Shown in pieces: positions 9,391 to 24,543 of a stretch of DNA of 64,000 bases; the first letter of the stretch is position 1, and every line of letters begins with the position of its first letter. The notes below the pieces were generated by a model. That model searched no databases. It saw only the letters and a program-made list of their open reading frames with translations, and was not told the origin of the DNA. The translations under genes were made by a program, and so were the position numbers. This DNA comes from Gavia stellata (Eukaryota > Chordata > Aves > Gaviiformes > Gaviidae): contig NC_082594.1 of NCBI RefSeq assembly GCF_030936135.1, forward strand, positions 125,712,668-125,776,667. Direction: 5' to 3'.

Positions 9391-12300
9391 AGTAATGATG
9401 TGCCCCTGCAGCACACGCTGATGCAGGTGAGTGCTGTCCTTGCCCAACTCCTGCTCACTTGCTATTAGCAACAAAAGGCATTGCGTTATTTTAGTCCTTA
9501 AAAAGCCCCTGATTTTGTGCAACCATTTTTCCCAGGCCAGGCTGAACAACCTCAGCTTACTTACAACCTCCGGAAAACCTCTTCCTCCTCAATTAGCTTT
9601 TATTGGATTGTTGAAGATCCACAAGACTGTACTGGCAAGGCTCAGACATCAGAACAAGCACACTACGTATTGTATAACGTGCAAAACTAGGTGCCGGTAT
9701 GTTCTCTTTATATATAATATAATTATCTTTATGTGGGTCAGGTGCCACCCAGCTCCCAGTAAAACCAGTTAAGAACTGGCATATCTGTGGTACACAGAAA
9801 GGATCCTGCTCTCCAACATCTCACCCTCGGGAGCAGGGCAGCGCTGGACAAGAAGTGCCAGAAAGAAGGGCTATCCGTTACCCCACTCGCACGACAACAC
9901 ATACGGTGTTTTGCAGAAGAACCAAGCCCAAGGAGTTCAGTCCTCCCAAGAGCTTTGGGGTGCCCCCATCTTGTGAGGCCCCAGCTGGAGACAGCTTGAA
10001 GAACCCCATTCTAAAAGCACCAATTCCTTTTCCAAGGGGATCCAGGACTCGGAGGTACTTGCACCGGGCATCCAGATGGGGGTTAGGTATTCCAAAGCAC
10101 TCTGTATTTTAGGAAATACAGTTACTCTCTTTCCCAGGGTCCGAGTATAGTATAAACCACAGCAAAGGGAGCTGCGCCCGTACAAAGCATCTCAAGAAGC
10201 CTCACATTTGACCTAGGGCAAAGTCAGCTTCTCTGAGCCAAGTACGCCTCTGGTCTCTTTACAGGACCCAAAGGTGGCAGAGGACAAACCCACACCGGGA
10301 ACTGATCTGAAACCAACCGAATGCATTTCACAGATGCCAACCAAATGCCCTTCAAATGATGCTAACATTCAGGTGTCTTCACTCCTTCCCAGGGGTGGAA
10401 CAGGATTAAATTTAACAGCCATACTCTCCTTACAGATCCCAGGAACCATCTACCTGCTTTACAGCACGGAGCTATGCCTGCCCTAGCTCCTGTTCGGGGA
10501 CAAACAACAATAATGCTCAGGAAGTAATAAGGGGTGAATAACTGTGACCTTCTGGCTCTGACCCTACAAACCGCTTCATCGAGGAGAAGCTGAGAGCTAC
10601 TTCAGTTCCATGAAGTTTTGCTTCAGTCGCAAACGCTCTCTGCAAAACTCGCGTTCACCAAGTTGGCTGCTCCCACGCATTACTGCAAAGTTGCAGGAGT
10701 TAATACAGCAGGCAATAACAAAATCCAGTCTAATGCCCTGGCTGAGCACAAACGATTATCATCTGAACAATGTGTGCACTAAGAGCATGGAGAGGCCAGG
10801 CAAAATAAATAAAAAATTAAAAAAAAAAAAAAAAGAGGGAAGTAAATTGAGTGAGGCAGCCGGTCTTCCAAGGGAGAGGAAAAGATCTTGGTAATAACGC
10901 AGGACCCAGCAAAGGCACAAAGCATCCTGAGGAATTCAAGTGTAAGAATTACAGACATCTACAATTTAATTCTCCTTCTGCCCAGAAAACAAAGCAAAAA
11001 GCAGTGCTGACGAGTGGTGCCAGCTGAGCAGCTTTGGAGTCAGAGCTTTTGTCTACAGCAGGACAGACCAAGATACACCTTGAACGGTACCAGCATATCA
11101 TACAGGCAGCATTACCGCTTGCCTCAAAGAAAACCCCGGCACTGAAAGGGCACCTCAACATACAGGGTCCATTCCCCTTGTTCCCTTGGGCTGGCAGTTT
11201 TGGTAAGAGACCCTGTTAGTATCATACGTGGCAGAAGCAAGGGGGCTGACGGGGAGACATACTAGTAGGAAATACGTTGAGATGACAGATTCACTCCTCA
11301 TTCATCCCTAGAAAGATGACGGCAATTTCAGTCCTTCCTTATCTCTGCCGAACCAGAAGTGGCAGCCACGAGATGGAAGGTTTTTTCATCCCTGTATTCA
11401 TTTAGAGCCTGTCAGCCGTCTCAGTGCCTTTCACGCAGCTGGGCAGATGCTCACCAGCACCTTCTCCCCCAAAACCACCACAGAACTGTATCTCCTTGGT
11501 TCAGCGTAGGTATGCAGGCTCATGATCCAGAGAGTCTTTGCTGGTCTAAAGTTTCAGCATCAGTACGCTCTCCTTAAACACTTAGGTCTTATAATTTTTT
11601 ACAGGTTATCTCAGTTTGAAGTCACTAGTAGGAACCAAAAATCTCTCTTTGCCCATTAATCTTGGTTTGTACATCAGCATGAACCTGCCAACTCTGTTAG
11701 CAAGTGCACTTGCTAACACCTAAAATGCATCTCAGCTACAGTTCACTCAGCTGACTCACACAACTAAATCATTAGATTAATACGACGACACCCCATGGAT
11801 TCATACCATCCTTCCAGCCACAAGCAGCCCAGAAATAAAAATGGTTGTCAAAGAAGAGGGTTTACTTACTCACTGTGTTATTTGTTCTGAAGATAAAGAA
11901 TTATTTTCCCACGTGAACCTGAAGAGGGTTTAGTCCCAGGAAGTTTGTTCAAAAAAAAAAAAAACCCCACCAAAAAAAAAACCCCAAAGGAAAGCTAGTC
12001 ACTCCTGCCTCTCTCTCAAGCATCACACACTGTAAAGAAATAAAGCCGGTCAGGCTGCCCAAGGCAGAACAATTTGTACATGTGCACTTCAACAATCCAA
12101 GTTAATTTCTTAAAAGTACAGCTGGGACAAAAACCCCTATGCACCAAAAAATAAAACTTTGTAATGGAAGGTTTTAGTAAAGAAACACTAAAGGATAACA
12201 TAGAGCGCATTCTGCTTTTATGCTACGTGCTGTTAACACAGTCACGTCAAACACTGCGTATGGTTATGATCGACTCTGAAAACACAGTGAAAGAGAAGGG

Positions 12301-15300
12301 CAAGGGAAACTATTTGGAAATTGTACCATAAAATAAAAGCTTAGAGAAATCTGAATTCCAAACTGGATGTAAAAGAGAGGACAAGACAGTAATTTGTTAC
12401 ACCACAATCAAAACACCAAGAAAGCAAGTTTTATGCTATTTACTCTGTAAGACTACAAGAAAAATAAGTGAACCCCAAAACTTATTTAAAATACCAAGTG
12501 TTGTTTTTACATCATAAATAACTACTGTGCTGACTCAGACCACTGATTTCTGAAGTAGAGATACTAAGAGGATACAGGTTCACTGACTCTGCCCACTCCA
12601 CGGCATAAGCCAACTGCTCAGTAGCTGGGGCTGAACATATTAGCCCAGGACTCTCCCACCGGGAGCTCTACTCTTTAGTAACATCTTTGGTTGCCATCAG
12701 AAGAGATCACTGGCCTGGTAGAGCCACTGGAATGAAATGAAGTGAAAGGTCCTGGCTCCCATCACCCATGAAAAACTACAACATGACAACAAGTACTGCT
12801 TTCCCCAGGATCCCAAGCAGCTCACTGAGTCACCAGGATCACTGCCTCTGCACTTCAGGCTTATCCTGAGGGACACTTGCCTGCCTCAAAATCGGGAGCT
12901 CCTGCGGAGCTCTTGTATGATGCCCTTGAACCAGCCACCTTAGGTACAGCCAAGACGCTAAGCGCACCACCGCAGGCGTTGATGCAAGCTGCAAAGACAT
13001 CCTGAACGCTGGATAAAAACCCTGAAAAGGGCCCCTGCTGCCAGCACCTGAAATACCGAAGTCAAGCCTGGTTTGGATGTGTTCATACAAGCCACAGACG
13101 CTGGGGCAGACTCCTCGCCAATGCTGAGCTATGGCCCTCCAGCCTACTCAGACAGCACTGAAAGTCGCCGTCCTCATGAGCTGCCAGACTATGGCCAATA
13201 GAGGAGGAAGCGGTTGCAGAGAGAGAACAAGAACGTGCTTCCACCCACACCACAGATTCAATGAGGATGGAAGCAACAAGTAAATAAATGAAGTAGAAGG
13301 CAGCCAGCATTTAAAGCTCTTCCTAAGCAACCAAGGTGTTCTGCAGGGTAGTATTTGGCCAGGGGACCCAACAGGCTACACCTGGCAGCAGGGCAAAAGT
13401 TATGACAGATAAGACAGTAACAAAATATCCTGGGGGGAAAAAAAAAACCAAACAACAAACAGAAGCACCACCCGATCCTCAAGCAGTGGCCCTGCATGCA
13501 CCATCACAAGCTCCTGCGTAGACTGTGGCTCCCTGTGCTGATAGGAAACAACCCACCAAACTAACGGCATAAATTCCCCCAGCGTAGTGCTCAAAGTACC
13601 TTCTGAGCAATGTCACTGATTCTGGAAAGCTCCATTCCCCTGTGGAACAGGTCGGTATTAAGAGGCCAAGAGCTCGTTTCAATTCTCAGCAGCCCTCTGT
13701 GATTTCAACACTCCTGCTGTGTGCTAAACCACGTACCGTCATGACCGGACTAGACTCTTGACACATGAGTGACCAAGTTCCTGTTCAATAGCTGGACTGA
13801 GTAAGACAGCCACCAGCGAAAGCCCACAGTTCCTGGTTTGCAGCTGGATAGTCTCGGCACGCTGCCTCTCCCCAGCACAACAGCAGTAACTACCGCTGAC
13901 ACCAATGCGGAAGGGAACTTGCCCACTTAGCAACTCTGGCCACTTAAAAGAATTGCCTCTTGCTCAGAGACTTGCCTACATGTCTCAGTGTATCTCAGAT
14001 ATACTTGTAGCTATATCATTCCTGCCTATCTGCCAATGCACGTAGGGTTAAAGAGGAAGAGGGAGAATCCAGCTCCTACATAAACCAGAAGATGCTCGGT
14101 GACTTCGAGGAGCCCTAGACTACAGCCAACACCCTTTCAGGTGACCACTGCTATGTTGTTCTGTGTTTGCACAGATCATCACGGCCAGTGTCTAAGCTCT
14201 CAGTATTATCACAACACAAACCCAATACTAGTATGACGCTACACTTTGAATAATGAGTTATTATTACTTATGAAAGAAGAAGTGGCTTCTAGAGCTTGAT
14301 AAACTCTTAACTCAAGATATCCCGTGGTGTTAGCCTCTATGAAGGATAGGAAATCTTGTTCACAGCGTTCTATCCATATTAAAACCTTTGGCTTTGTTTT
14401 TTTCCTCCCATGTTCCACATACATTTCAACACAAGTATGCAGATAGCTGACTTAAATTCTCCTCTTAATTACTGCTAGTTTACAGTAGCCAGTCAAGGAG
14501 GTTGCACTGATGAGGGAAGGGGTAAACCCTACACAGAAAGTACCGATATAGCTAATCATTTGCCTATTTGACCTCTGAGAGAGAGGTGGGAGGCGCAACT
14601 GGCTGAGGTCAAGAATAGGAATCCACATGAAAATATATTTGCATCACACAGCAGTGTGTGTTAGAGGACAACAGTGCTTCTCTTACCCCCACAAAAAAGC
14701 GCAGGACCCCTTGCTCAAGAAACGAAAAGAGATTCTGAGCTTCTACGTGACTGTGTAACTACAGTGTCCCCTTACTGCTTTTGCTGTATAAGCTATTCCC
14801 CTGGGCTTTTTTCTCTTCTTTGCCATAGTCTGCCCATCGTGCAGCTGAGTTGCGGCTAAATTGTAGCTATGCTTCAGCAGGAGGAAGAGGGGTAATGGAA
14901 AGAGGACCTGGGCTTTTTGGTTCAAAATGAGAACATGCCAAGGGAAGGAAAGAAAGAAGGCAGCAGCCTCAAAGACACAAACTGGGCCTCAGATGAGTTA
15001 TCAAGAAGTGTCACGCCTTCCCTCTGCCTTGACCTCCCCTCCACAAAATTACCTTGCTCAGCGCAACACGAACACGTGCCAAAAGCCAAGCCCTGTTTAT
15101 CGCACAGGTTACCTTCAGGATCAGGTGAAACTTAAAGAGCTTTGGGAGCTGCTTGGTTCACACTCCTTAACTTCTTCTCTCTGGCACTTATAAACCTCAG
15201 ACTTGGCAGAACAAGGGGCAATTGGACCTCGGATCTTACCCAGAAGTGGAAGCACAAGAGCTGAACTATTTCGCAACTCTGTTTAAACAAGTTTCCAGTT

Positions 15301-18300
15301 TAGTTTGCCTGTCTGGCCCACAAGTATAATAATTATACAACCTATGTCCAAAATTAGGCTGCAAGTGACCTAATAATACCATAATTATTTTTTTTAAAAA
15401 AGAGAAATCACCAACATGTGTTCAAAATCCATCCCTCTGTTACTGCTATTTCTAATTTTAATTTCTCTTCAGACAGGCCTAGGCAAAAAGATTACTTAAG
15501 TCTCTGTACAAGTATATATACAGCATCAGGAAACGTCGTGAGACAGAATTCCAGTGCTGGCTAACATCCTCTGATATGCAAAAACACCACCAAATAAGAT
15601 GAAGTTTTCCTACAGTCTAGATTCTTTCCAACCTGTTCCCACAGCTGTTGGATAAAAAGTCTCAGAAAGTTAAAATGAAGATGCACTTGAATCATAATAA
15701 CCATTATCTGACAGATCATTTTGTACCAGGAGAGACTGAAATTTCCAACTGGCAGACAAAAATAGCTACTGCTTTCACAAAAACTTGCAAAAAACCCCAC
15801 CAAAAACCAACCTCACCCAAACCCTCCAATTTTTTGCTTTTCACTGGAGATGATTAAAAGCATCTTACCCTGGATTATGCAGCTCAGTATGGGCCCCTAA
15901 TAAAAGACTTCATTGCAAAATTGCCGTATGACTGAGTGAAACAATGGCTTCTTTATTAATATTTTAAAGACTCCTGAGGGAAATGCTGTACAGCTGAAAT
16001 GCCCTCAGTGAAAGGTTCATTGCCATGCTATGCACTTCTGCTGTGTAATGTTTTACAAGCTGCGCTGCCCTGTGAATGGGGAGAGTTAGTTCTCAGCTGG
16101 TAGAGGCAGCTTGCATAATACCGGACAAGTTAATCGGTAACAAGCAATGCAGGAGACCTTTGTTCCGAGTGTGACATACACAAATTCCACACTAAGCACA
16201 TTGACGCTTCTGAGAGTTACTCATTGACATGCTTTATTAAATTGCTTGGACTATACCTTGATGCAGCAAAAAGATTAGTTTAGCAGAGCGGCATCCCTCC
16301 GATGTCTTCCATCCTAAACCGTTGCACTATAACCACAACCCACGGATCAGCTCACTACTGGTAGGAAGGCATTTCCAGGGTGGATGATAGCAAGCACCTT
16401 GCAGCACGCCCCACGTGTCGAGACAATGGCAGCGGGCAGGCAAGGAAGCAGCAAACAGAAAAATGCAAGTTGGCAGCCAGCGGAGCGCTTTTGTAACAGG
16501 ACTCTGCTCTTACGGAAACGGTTATGGGAAGCGTTTGTCGTGTGCCCCTGCTGCAAGGCAAGTGCCCCCCTGTCCACTCTGAACAGCTTGCTATAACACC
16601 ACCCTCCCCTGAGCCTCCCTGAATAAAGGCAAAGAGAAAGGAGGCATAAGGCATGCTTCTCCTGGCATTATTTGGAATGCCAGACCAAGGACAGCTGGCT
16701 TCTAGCGGGTGGAAGACACGCTGCACCAAAAGCCCAGGGGCAGCACGGCTCTTAATACTCGTCAGAGCATTTAGTTAATACCAAGTCTGAGGAAAACGAT
16801 GCTGGTTTTCATCGCCCACAGCACTCATCTGGACAAAACACATCTGCTGAACTGGCCCGTCTTGTCATGGCTTATCATTTGACATCACCTCCCATCTCCC
16901 CAAGGCTGGATCCAGCCAGCTGAACTTCCAGTGCCAGAACTTGCGTGAGTCTCCATCCGTCAGACCACCACAGCTGATCTGTCCAGCTAGATGATATCAC
17001 TCGTTTGCTTAAATGCCTGAGAAACAGTAAGCCAGGCTCACTGGTGTGAGGCTGAGCAAGGGAAAGAAGAGCTTCCAGCAGCACATTGCACAGTCTGCCA
17101 GTCCCCAGCCTCCCTCTCGAACACCACTGCACAGCTGAAGTTCAAAGAAGTGATGGGGAAAAAACCCAACCGTCATGACAGCTCTCTCAGAAGACAAACA
17201 AAACCCACTCTTCTTTGATAACAGCAAAATCATCCCCCTTCGATGGGTTATTTTCATGTCTGTGGATGCCACAAATGGTTCTGAGGCAAGGGAGAAGGCC
17301 AGCAAACGATACTCGAGGAGGTCCTTGCCACTGCCTGGCTGGAAAGCTGCCCGCGACCCTGAAAACTGACACATCTCCCTCCGCAGTCCCAATGCCCAAG
17401 GCGGAGCCTGACGGCACCCAGCAGCCATGCAGAGGCATGCCCGCAGCACCCTGAGGAGTCAGTGGAAAGAGCGCCCATGGGGACGCAAGACTGAGAAGGC
17501 AGTTGGCACATCCTCCACTCCCATGAAAACTGCCCACCCCCCTCCGCAGCCTCACACATAACCTACCAGACGCACAAAGGCACGTGTAAGCGCACTCCCG
17601 CAGCGATTGCCACGTTATTGTCCGCTGGAAGAATTAGTCACCTAATAACAGCATCTTCCTCGGCAACAGGGAGAAGGTTATTTCACCCAGAACTCAAATT
17701 TTACCCATCCCACAGCAAATCCTTTTTCATGCACATCTTACTGAGGGCAGCATTCTCTCCCTCTATGTCTAAGTACGCACACACATATGCATGTATGACT
17801 ATTAAGCATTTTTTAATTATGCAAAGGAACGCCATGAGACTGACTGATTGCCCAAACACCATGGCATAGGAACGTAAAGCCAGGGTGGATGGCTCAGACA
17901 CAGCAGGCTGCACCCCAATGGAGAGACCTTTTGGGTTACCCCAGACGTGTGCAGTCTATCATCCCCGCAGTGTTTTGCTGCAGTACAAATGGCCTTATGG
18001 AACTGCTCACCCCCTCCCTGAACTGCACAGTATGAGCAACAATTTACATGCAGAGCGTGCCAAAACCCAGAAATACTGGTTTTGTTATAACTGCAGGTCT
18101 AGACTACCAGTTTTTTAATGATTGCAGATTATGTGGATTCCTGCATAATCTGAAAGGTACTCGGCCACTTGAGACCCAATGAACTGAGGTGTGTGTACAG
18201 CACCACCTCCTGTGGAAAGTTTTACTCACGGTACTTCCAGTGATGTGAATAAGGCCTTCACGGACTGATTTTTAATTTGCCTCCACTTCTTTAAGAAGGC

Positions 18301-21300
18301 ACATAAACCGTGAAGTCTGGTAGCCACCAACACCTTGTATCAAGTACTTTGATTAAAACTAGTCTAGGAATGTCTAATTTCAAGGGAACTTGTTTTGTCT
18401 AGAGAGTGATGATTCATCAGATCAAATGGTTTGCAAGCTTCTATTTCAACAAGGTATTTATCAGAAATGTTCCTCAGGTCAAAGACGGTGAGTTGAGAAA
18501 CAGAATCATCTTTCACCACGTGTACATGAAAGACACAAATGCAAAACCGTCCCTAGTCTGTTCAATAGAGCACTTACTTAGCATATAAAACATGCATGTT
18601 CCAGTCCTTGCTCTACCTGACTCAGAAGGAACGTGAATGCAGGTGAATACTGTAATAGTTTGCTTGCTCCAAATAGTACCTGCTTTATATAAAACAGGAA
18701 AAAAAAAAAACCTGACAAGAGGTAGAGCAGTACCTGCTTTGGATGTGGGAAACAAATGGAAACCCCTGCTCTGAATGAATGTCCTATGCAACATCAGTTG
18801 ATCAGAAAAATTAAGAAGCTGCTGCTTTAGCCATCACTCATGAAACCCCATCATCTGATAAATATTCCATCATTATCAGACTCCCTTCTCTACTTCCTCC
18901 TTTCTTTCCTCTTCCCATTAAAACGAGAAACTGATGACAAGGCTAAGAAAACCGACTGTTCTGAGCTATTCGTGTCTATCCATTGTCACTTGTGAAAATA
19001 CATTTTGTACTGATACGAGGACACACAAGTCTATGAAGTGAATAAATAAGCGCCTGACCCAGTAAGTCAAAGAGATCATCCAAGAAGCTTCAGGGCAATA
19101 TTCACCCTTCTCCTGTATCACCAAACTAGGAATAAAAGAAGCAGTTATAGCTTTACAACTGAAAATACACTGATTTTTCCATTGTGATCAGTTGCGTTTT
19201 ACACTCAACTGCATCTCCCCTCCTCTCTTGACCCAAAGGGAGTTATTCATTAATTCTGGTATGCTTTAGTCACTGCCTAAAACGTGAAGTAGTTTGTAGA
19301 ACAAAGACAGGAGTTAAGGGTCAAACTGGTGGGAGCAAGTGCTGGTATTTGCTTTTGGGGTTTGTTTGTTTGTTTGTTGGAGGGTTTTTTAAGATTAAAA
19401 GTGAACTTTCCTTTTTCCAGGTCCATGGAAAAGAGGTCTAACAAAAAAACGTTGAAAAACTGCTGTACTACGTTAATCAAATATAGTGTTCTAAAACTAG
19501 GTGCACAAGCTGGCCCTTATTTAGTTACTTAGTCCTTGCTGTTCCTGAGACAGCGCTGTTCTCTCTCCTTTCCCTGAGTACTCCTTGGTCATGATTTTTG
19601 GGAGAAAGGTCACTACCTTGCCCTTCCTAGTGACTGTCAACTAAGTATGAACCGCCAAAGTCACCTAGAGTTTGGCTATTAAATTCAACAAGCATTTGAT
19701 CTAGCCCTCAGTTACCTCTCTCATCTCCTCTAAGAAGTCTCCATCTGTGGACAACAGAGAGCAGCTGCCATTGCAAATACTTTTCAAATTTCAGTTAGAT
19801 CTTAAACTGTGGGCGATGGAAACTGCAGAGAAGGGTGGAGACAAAAAACAAACAAAAACCAAACCAAACCAAAACCAACTCCCACAAAACGTCAGAACCA
19901 ACCAAACAACCCCCCAAAAACCCCCACCAATGTATATGTAGTGGGAATTGGGGGGGGGGAAAAGTGTAGGAAATTTTGTGTCATGATTTGTAATAATGAT
20001 TCTGCGGTTTGCTTTCTAAAATTTGTTGCATTTAGTATTTTATTTTGGAGAAGAGCAATATAAATCAGAACATCTTCATACAGAATGTCAGAGCCAAACA
20101 CTTTCATGCCAAAATCTGAAAAGTGGCTTGGCCAAGCTCAGATAAAATCAGCACCAGAGTTAGAAATGAAACTCTGGAGTTCCTAGCTCTTCTGCCTGAA
20201 TTCAGATTGCCAAACTTACCCTTCATCAGCAAAACAGGAGTGCAAGAATTTGCATATAGGCTGGGTTTTGGAGCTATACCGGGTAGCAACTGCAGCAGAG
20301 TATTAACACTGTACAGAAAACAATGCCACCTGAAGAAAGGAGAGAGCCTGCTAGGGATGAATTAATTTTCTTTGTGGTTTTAAAAAGGAGCCTTCATCTT
20401 TGTAATATAAGTCCAGTAGGTCACATTTCTCTCTGAAATTTACTCCAGACTCCTCTACTAATCAGTTGTCCTACAATGATACTGTAAAGCTTTTATAGCA
20501 ACAACAGCATTAACATCTCAGCAAGAGCAACATCTCCTACCAGAACATGGACATAACAAACGCACGCTAACTCCGTATCAAAAGAAGCAAGTTCCACTGC
20601 GCCAACATAGCCAAGGTCATTCTCCTCAATGACAAGTGCCTTACCTATCTCTGAATTCACCTCCTCCTCCGAGGAGAGTAATTGCTCTGTTAAACACAGT
20701 ATATTAAAATATTCAGTTATCCATTAAAGAATGAAAACATTCAGTACCGTTTACTGAACAGCATGCTTCTTAAAAATGTTAGTCTGGCTCAGTTTCTTTC
20801 TATGGTTGTCTTGCATGCCACACAGTCACTCTGCTCTAGCCCAGCACGTACAGCGCTGTCACAGTTACTGGGGCTGAGGGGGGAGAAAGGTCTGGTTTCT
20901 GCTTGCCAGCAAATGAGACCTCTGTGACTGGATATGAGCTCCTCTCACAGAAAAGCTCACTGAGGAAAAAGTCCTTCCTGAGGATGATCTCTGTATATAC
21001 TGTACCATTTCTTTTTCATCAGTTGTGACAAGCCTTTGGACTTAAGCAAAATAAAATTTGCTTACCTAAGTTTTCAGGCAACTATACTTCTTACAGAACA
21101 CAGATCTAAAGATACTCCAAGAATTAAAGTGTTAGCAGTAAAAAGGTTTCTATAGTTTACATTATAATGCTTATTTGCCAAACAGAATGAAACATTCACT
21201 GCTTTGTTTACTCATTAAAGAACATTGATTGATGTCCTTTACAACTGCTGGCTTAACCTGGACTGTTATAGAAGAAACTACAGACAGACGAAGAGCCACA

Positions 21301-21544
21301 TTCTGTGTACAATTATGCCTATGGTAAAAAAGGATTTTAGACCCCTCTCCCAAAAAAATACAATCAATACATGATTGTTAAAATGACCAGTCTGCAATGG
21401 GAACTGCAAAGTGCGTAGTCAGAGTAACACTAGATCAAGAACTTAGCTTATGTTTCAGCTGTGGGATTCAAAGGACAAACACATGTAGTGGAGACCTTGA
21501 GAAAGAACTCCAGGCTCAATTTTTGTTTTGGAGAAGCCATTCAA

Positions 21545-21640
21545 CTGCTTTGTGCCATCCACCTCACTTATAGTAGGTGTAAACTCAATTTAAACAACCA
21601 GCAAAATGGGGTTATACCTGCTTTGCACCAGCATAAAGGA
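21545..21640 (-). repeat. Possible MIR-like SINE remnant (minus orientation)
   Basis: Weak similarity to the inverse of the MIR core: a CTTTGTGCC-like start, then CAGCAAAATGGGGTTATACC, comparable to the common TAAAATGGGGATAATA. The match is eroded and could be chance. Confidence 0.3.
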
Positions 21641-22892
21641 GACAGACTGTGCACACACGAGAGAGTACTTCTGCTGAAGTACTAAAACGCTCTGTGAGTG
21701 TTGGTGAGGCTTTCATTCTTCCCTTGCAGGCTATGCCTTTCTTTCCGCTGCCATTGAAAAGCCATGACTGAGGGATTTTAGGCACGTTGTGACAAATACT
21801 TGTTTGCTTGTTTAAATCCAGTCCCGTTGGGCAGAAACTAGAAGTTGTCAACTTTTAATGACAGCTTGGAGATGGTTTAAAAAGCTGCAACTTTGTTGAT
21901 ACTGGCTGCCATTCTCAGTGTTGAATTTCACTAGTCTATTCCTTGAACTAGATGCAATTTCCTGGCAAACAGCACTTTAACTTTATGGTGACATAGTTAG
22001 CTTTCCCTCTCCCCTCATAAAAACACCATTTTGGCAGCGTAAAACTATCTAAGCTAGGAAAACTCTTGCTGCTCCATCATTCTACTATAGTCTGACAGCA
22101 AAACACTCACAAATACATGTAGACAGTAAAACAGAAGCTATGCATGCGCTGGAAAAACATCTGCATTGATGCAGAGATCCATCCAAGACACGCTTACACA
22201 CCGCTTCAATCCCCTTGTACAGACCTTAGTTTTGAGGCATGCAGTTAAGTGAGTGAGCTTGTTCTCATTTTCATAGTGAATACTTTTGTCTTTATAAGCT
22301 CCCTTAATTTAACATTTTCCCATTTTATTGGACTTTAATGAAAGCATACAAAGCCAAAATCAGATAATAATTAGTAAGTTAATATAAAACACAGGAAATA
22401 CCAACCGAAGTCCATAATTATGCCTGTCTACAAATAAACCTGGACACTACCTGGAGAATTTGAATCCATAGTGCCTGTAATATTCTAAGCCCCACACAAG
22501 CTCACTGTAGAGACAATCCAGATCAGGATTCATGGTGGTCATCCAAGACAGGGCTAAGAAGGTGTCCCTGCAGAAGCACTGTTAGGTGCTGATATCCAGT
22601 CCCAAGGACACATTCAGTCAAAGAGAAGACTCTTGACTTTCATTCCATTAAATATTTTGTTGTACTATATTCACTCAAGAAAACTGCATGGATGAATTTT
22701 TTACAGTATCAGAATTAACCGAGTTACATGCCTTTAATAAACTCTTTGCTTTTGTTTCTAGTTGATCACTGGTCTCCAACGCAGCTGTTCCACATATAAA
22801 ACACTTCAACAGCTTAAAACAGTGTCAAGTATAGCTTTTCACTTTAAAACTTCCTATGATATAAAATCACATGTTTGTCTAGCAGGTCTTAC

Positions 22893-23000
22893 CTCCAAAA
22901 GTCCATCTTCGGGTAAGTCTGTGCAGTGGACAGCATTCTGAATCTTATTCTTCCCAAAGACAGCACGCAGAGTTCCAGGTCGGAGATGACGGGCTATTTC
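22893..23000 (-). CDS. NME7: NME7 coding exon with domain-2 active site
   Basis: A 36-codon, phase 0/0 exon encoding EIARHLRPGTLRAVFG ... QNAVHCTDLPEDGLLE. HLRPGTLRA corresponds to the GTIR region of NDP kinases that contacts nucleotide phosphate. NAVHCTD holds the catalytic histidine (human H355; codon at 22926-22928 on the minus strand), in the family pattern N-x-x-H-x-S/T-D, so the phosphorylatable residue is kept. Acceptor GTGTTCAATAG, donor GTAAGA. Only a few conservative changes from human (Ile to Val, Thr to Asn). Confidence 0.98.
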
Positions 23001-24543
23001 CTATTGAACACAAGAAAACCAAAAGACCTTTGTGAACCACATTGTTCCTTTATATCGTGGACACGAGAGAATCTTATAAAGTAAAACATTATTGTGCTAT
23101 TAATGTATGTGTGGTACACTATAAAAGAAAACAAAGAGGGAAATTCCAGCTTGCAGTACACCCATACACAACTGCTGAAGAAACACGACCAAGATTGTGA
23201 AAACTAACTGCTTGAAATCGGGCCAATCAAGCCACCTCGGGTGAAATGCAGGACCCTTCATATTAGATACACCTTCCTGGCACTTGTATTAATACATGTT
23301 AATACCTTTGCAGCTCTCAAGCCCAGAATGTGCTGTCCTTAGTGAGCGGACACAAGTGCACCACCTTGCAGACTGCCTCCCCTAACACTGACCTATTTGC
23401 CTCAAAACCTGACATGTGTGAAGCCCAGCTACTGAACAGGCTCTCAGTCTTCCCTTCTGTGGTGGTGCTCCGAGACTGTGACTAGTGCCAATATCTGATC
23501 CTCTCTGACGATCAGTCCAGCCTCTCTCTACATCTTTCTCGGTTCTTTGAAGTTGACATTTCAATACTCTTCATCTGCAATGCCAAACGCCTCCTTGGCC
23601 TCTCAGAGTGTTTCTCTTATTACAGCAGCTACAACTCAGGTCCTGAGACAACATTCCTCCCCTACCTCTTTACTATGGTGTATCTCTCATCTTACACCGC
23701 AGAGGACTGCCTTCCTTGGCTCTCCTCTCCACCCTGTTTTTTCTTTCAAGGCATAATGCAGTCCTGCTGTACTTCTCTGCACTATCACCTTGCAGTGTTG
23801 TCTTTTAACCCCTTTCCTATGCCAGCTGTGCTAGACCTTGTTGGCCTCTCTTCCTAATACCCTGGCGTGCTTCTCCAAGCCTACCTCATGTACAGTGTGC
23901 CTCCTTTTAAAATTCAGTGGTGATGGCATTAACCCAGTTTTCCCTCCTTGAAACGCTTTGGACATTCTTCCATGAGCGCCTCCTGAGCACTGCTGCCTGT
24001 TGAGGGGACAGGCCGATGACAAGCTCACGCTACAGTCAGTGAACAAAAAAAAGCGTTCCTCCTTGCCAACAGAGCCTAGATCGGCCCCTTTCTGAAAAGG
24101 CACTGGGTACGTTAGGGTGTAATCATTTTGGAAGTGGCCAGCACAGTTTCACTGTGCCACTCCCAGGTGTTTGTTTCGGTCTCACAGCTGGAGTCGAGTC
24201 GAGTCACCAGACCGGATAGTCCAAGCATTTCCTAACTTCCAGTGTCAAACGGGTTCAAAGTTACTTCAGTAGTGGCTCTTGGCTGACCTGGAAAATTTTG
24301 CACAGGTACAGATGAGAGCCACTCGCATGATGCACAGTCTCTTCTGGGATGGCAGCGAATGTTTTAAGCTAGTCCCAAAAGACCTCACAAGAGCATTATC
24401 TGACAACACCCTTTAGCCTCTTTCCAGCTTCCCCCACTTGTGTCTCATTACTAAACTAAGACAATTGGACTTCAAGGGCAAGATCTTCTCTTAGCCCAGC
24501 AAGTCCTAGACATTTTCCTGTAATAACAATTAACAATTACGGT

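Larger units (their letters stand above)
6959..22892 (-). other. NME7: NME7 last intron (15.9 kb)
   Basis: A phase-0 GT-AG intron: donor GTAAGA, acceptor AAATAG. It is GC-richer than the other NME7 introns. Contents I can see: a CpG-rich patch at about 9110-9390, a 14-base G-run near 8650-8664, A/T runs near 8560, 8727 and 10820, a short CA repeat near 8982-8994, a TTTG repeat near 19358-19378, a CAAA/CCAAA-rich stretch at 19845-19885, and a MIR-like remnant near 21550-21640. Open frames up to 146 codons around 16.4-17.6 kb occur in several overlapping frames and show no known domain. Confidence 0.85.

Noticed and set aside
9525..9570. Possible CR1 fragment (CCAGGCTGAACAACCTCAGC)
   Set aside because: Only about 25 bases match CR1 and the sequence on both sides does not continue it.
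16355..17559. Cluster of overlapping open frames up to 146 codons
   Set aside because: Open in several frames at once in a GC-richer stretch, which points to base composition; no domain seen.
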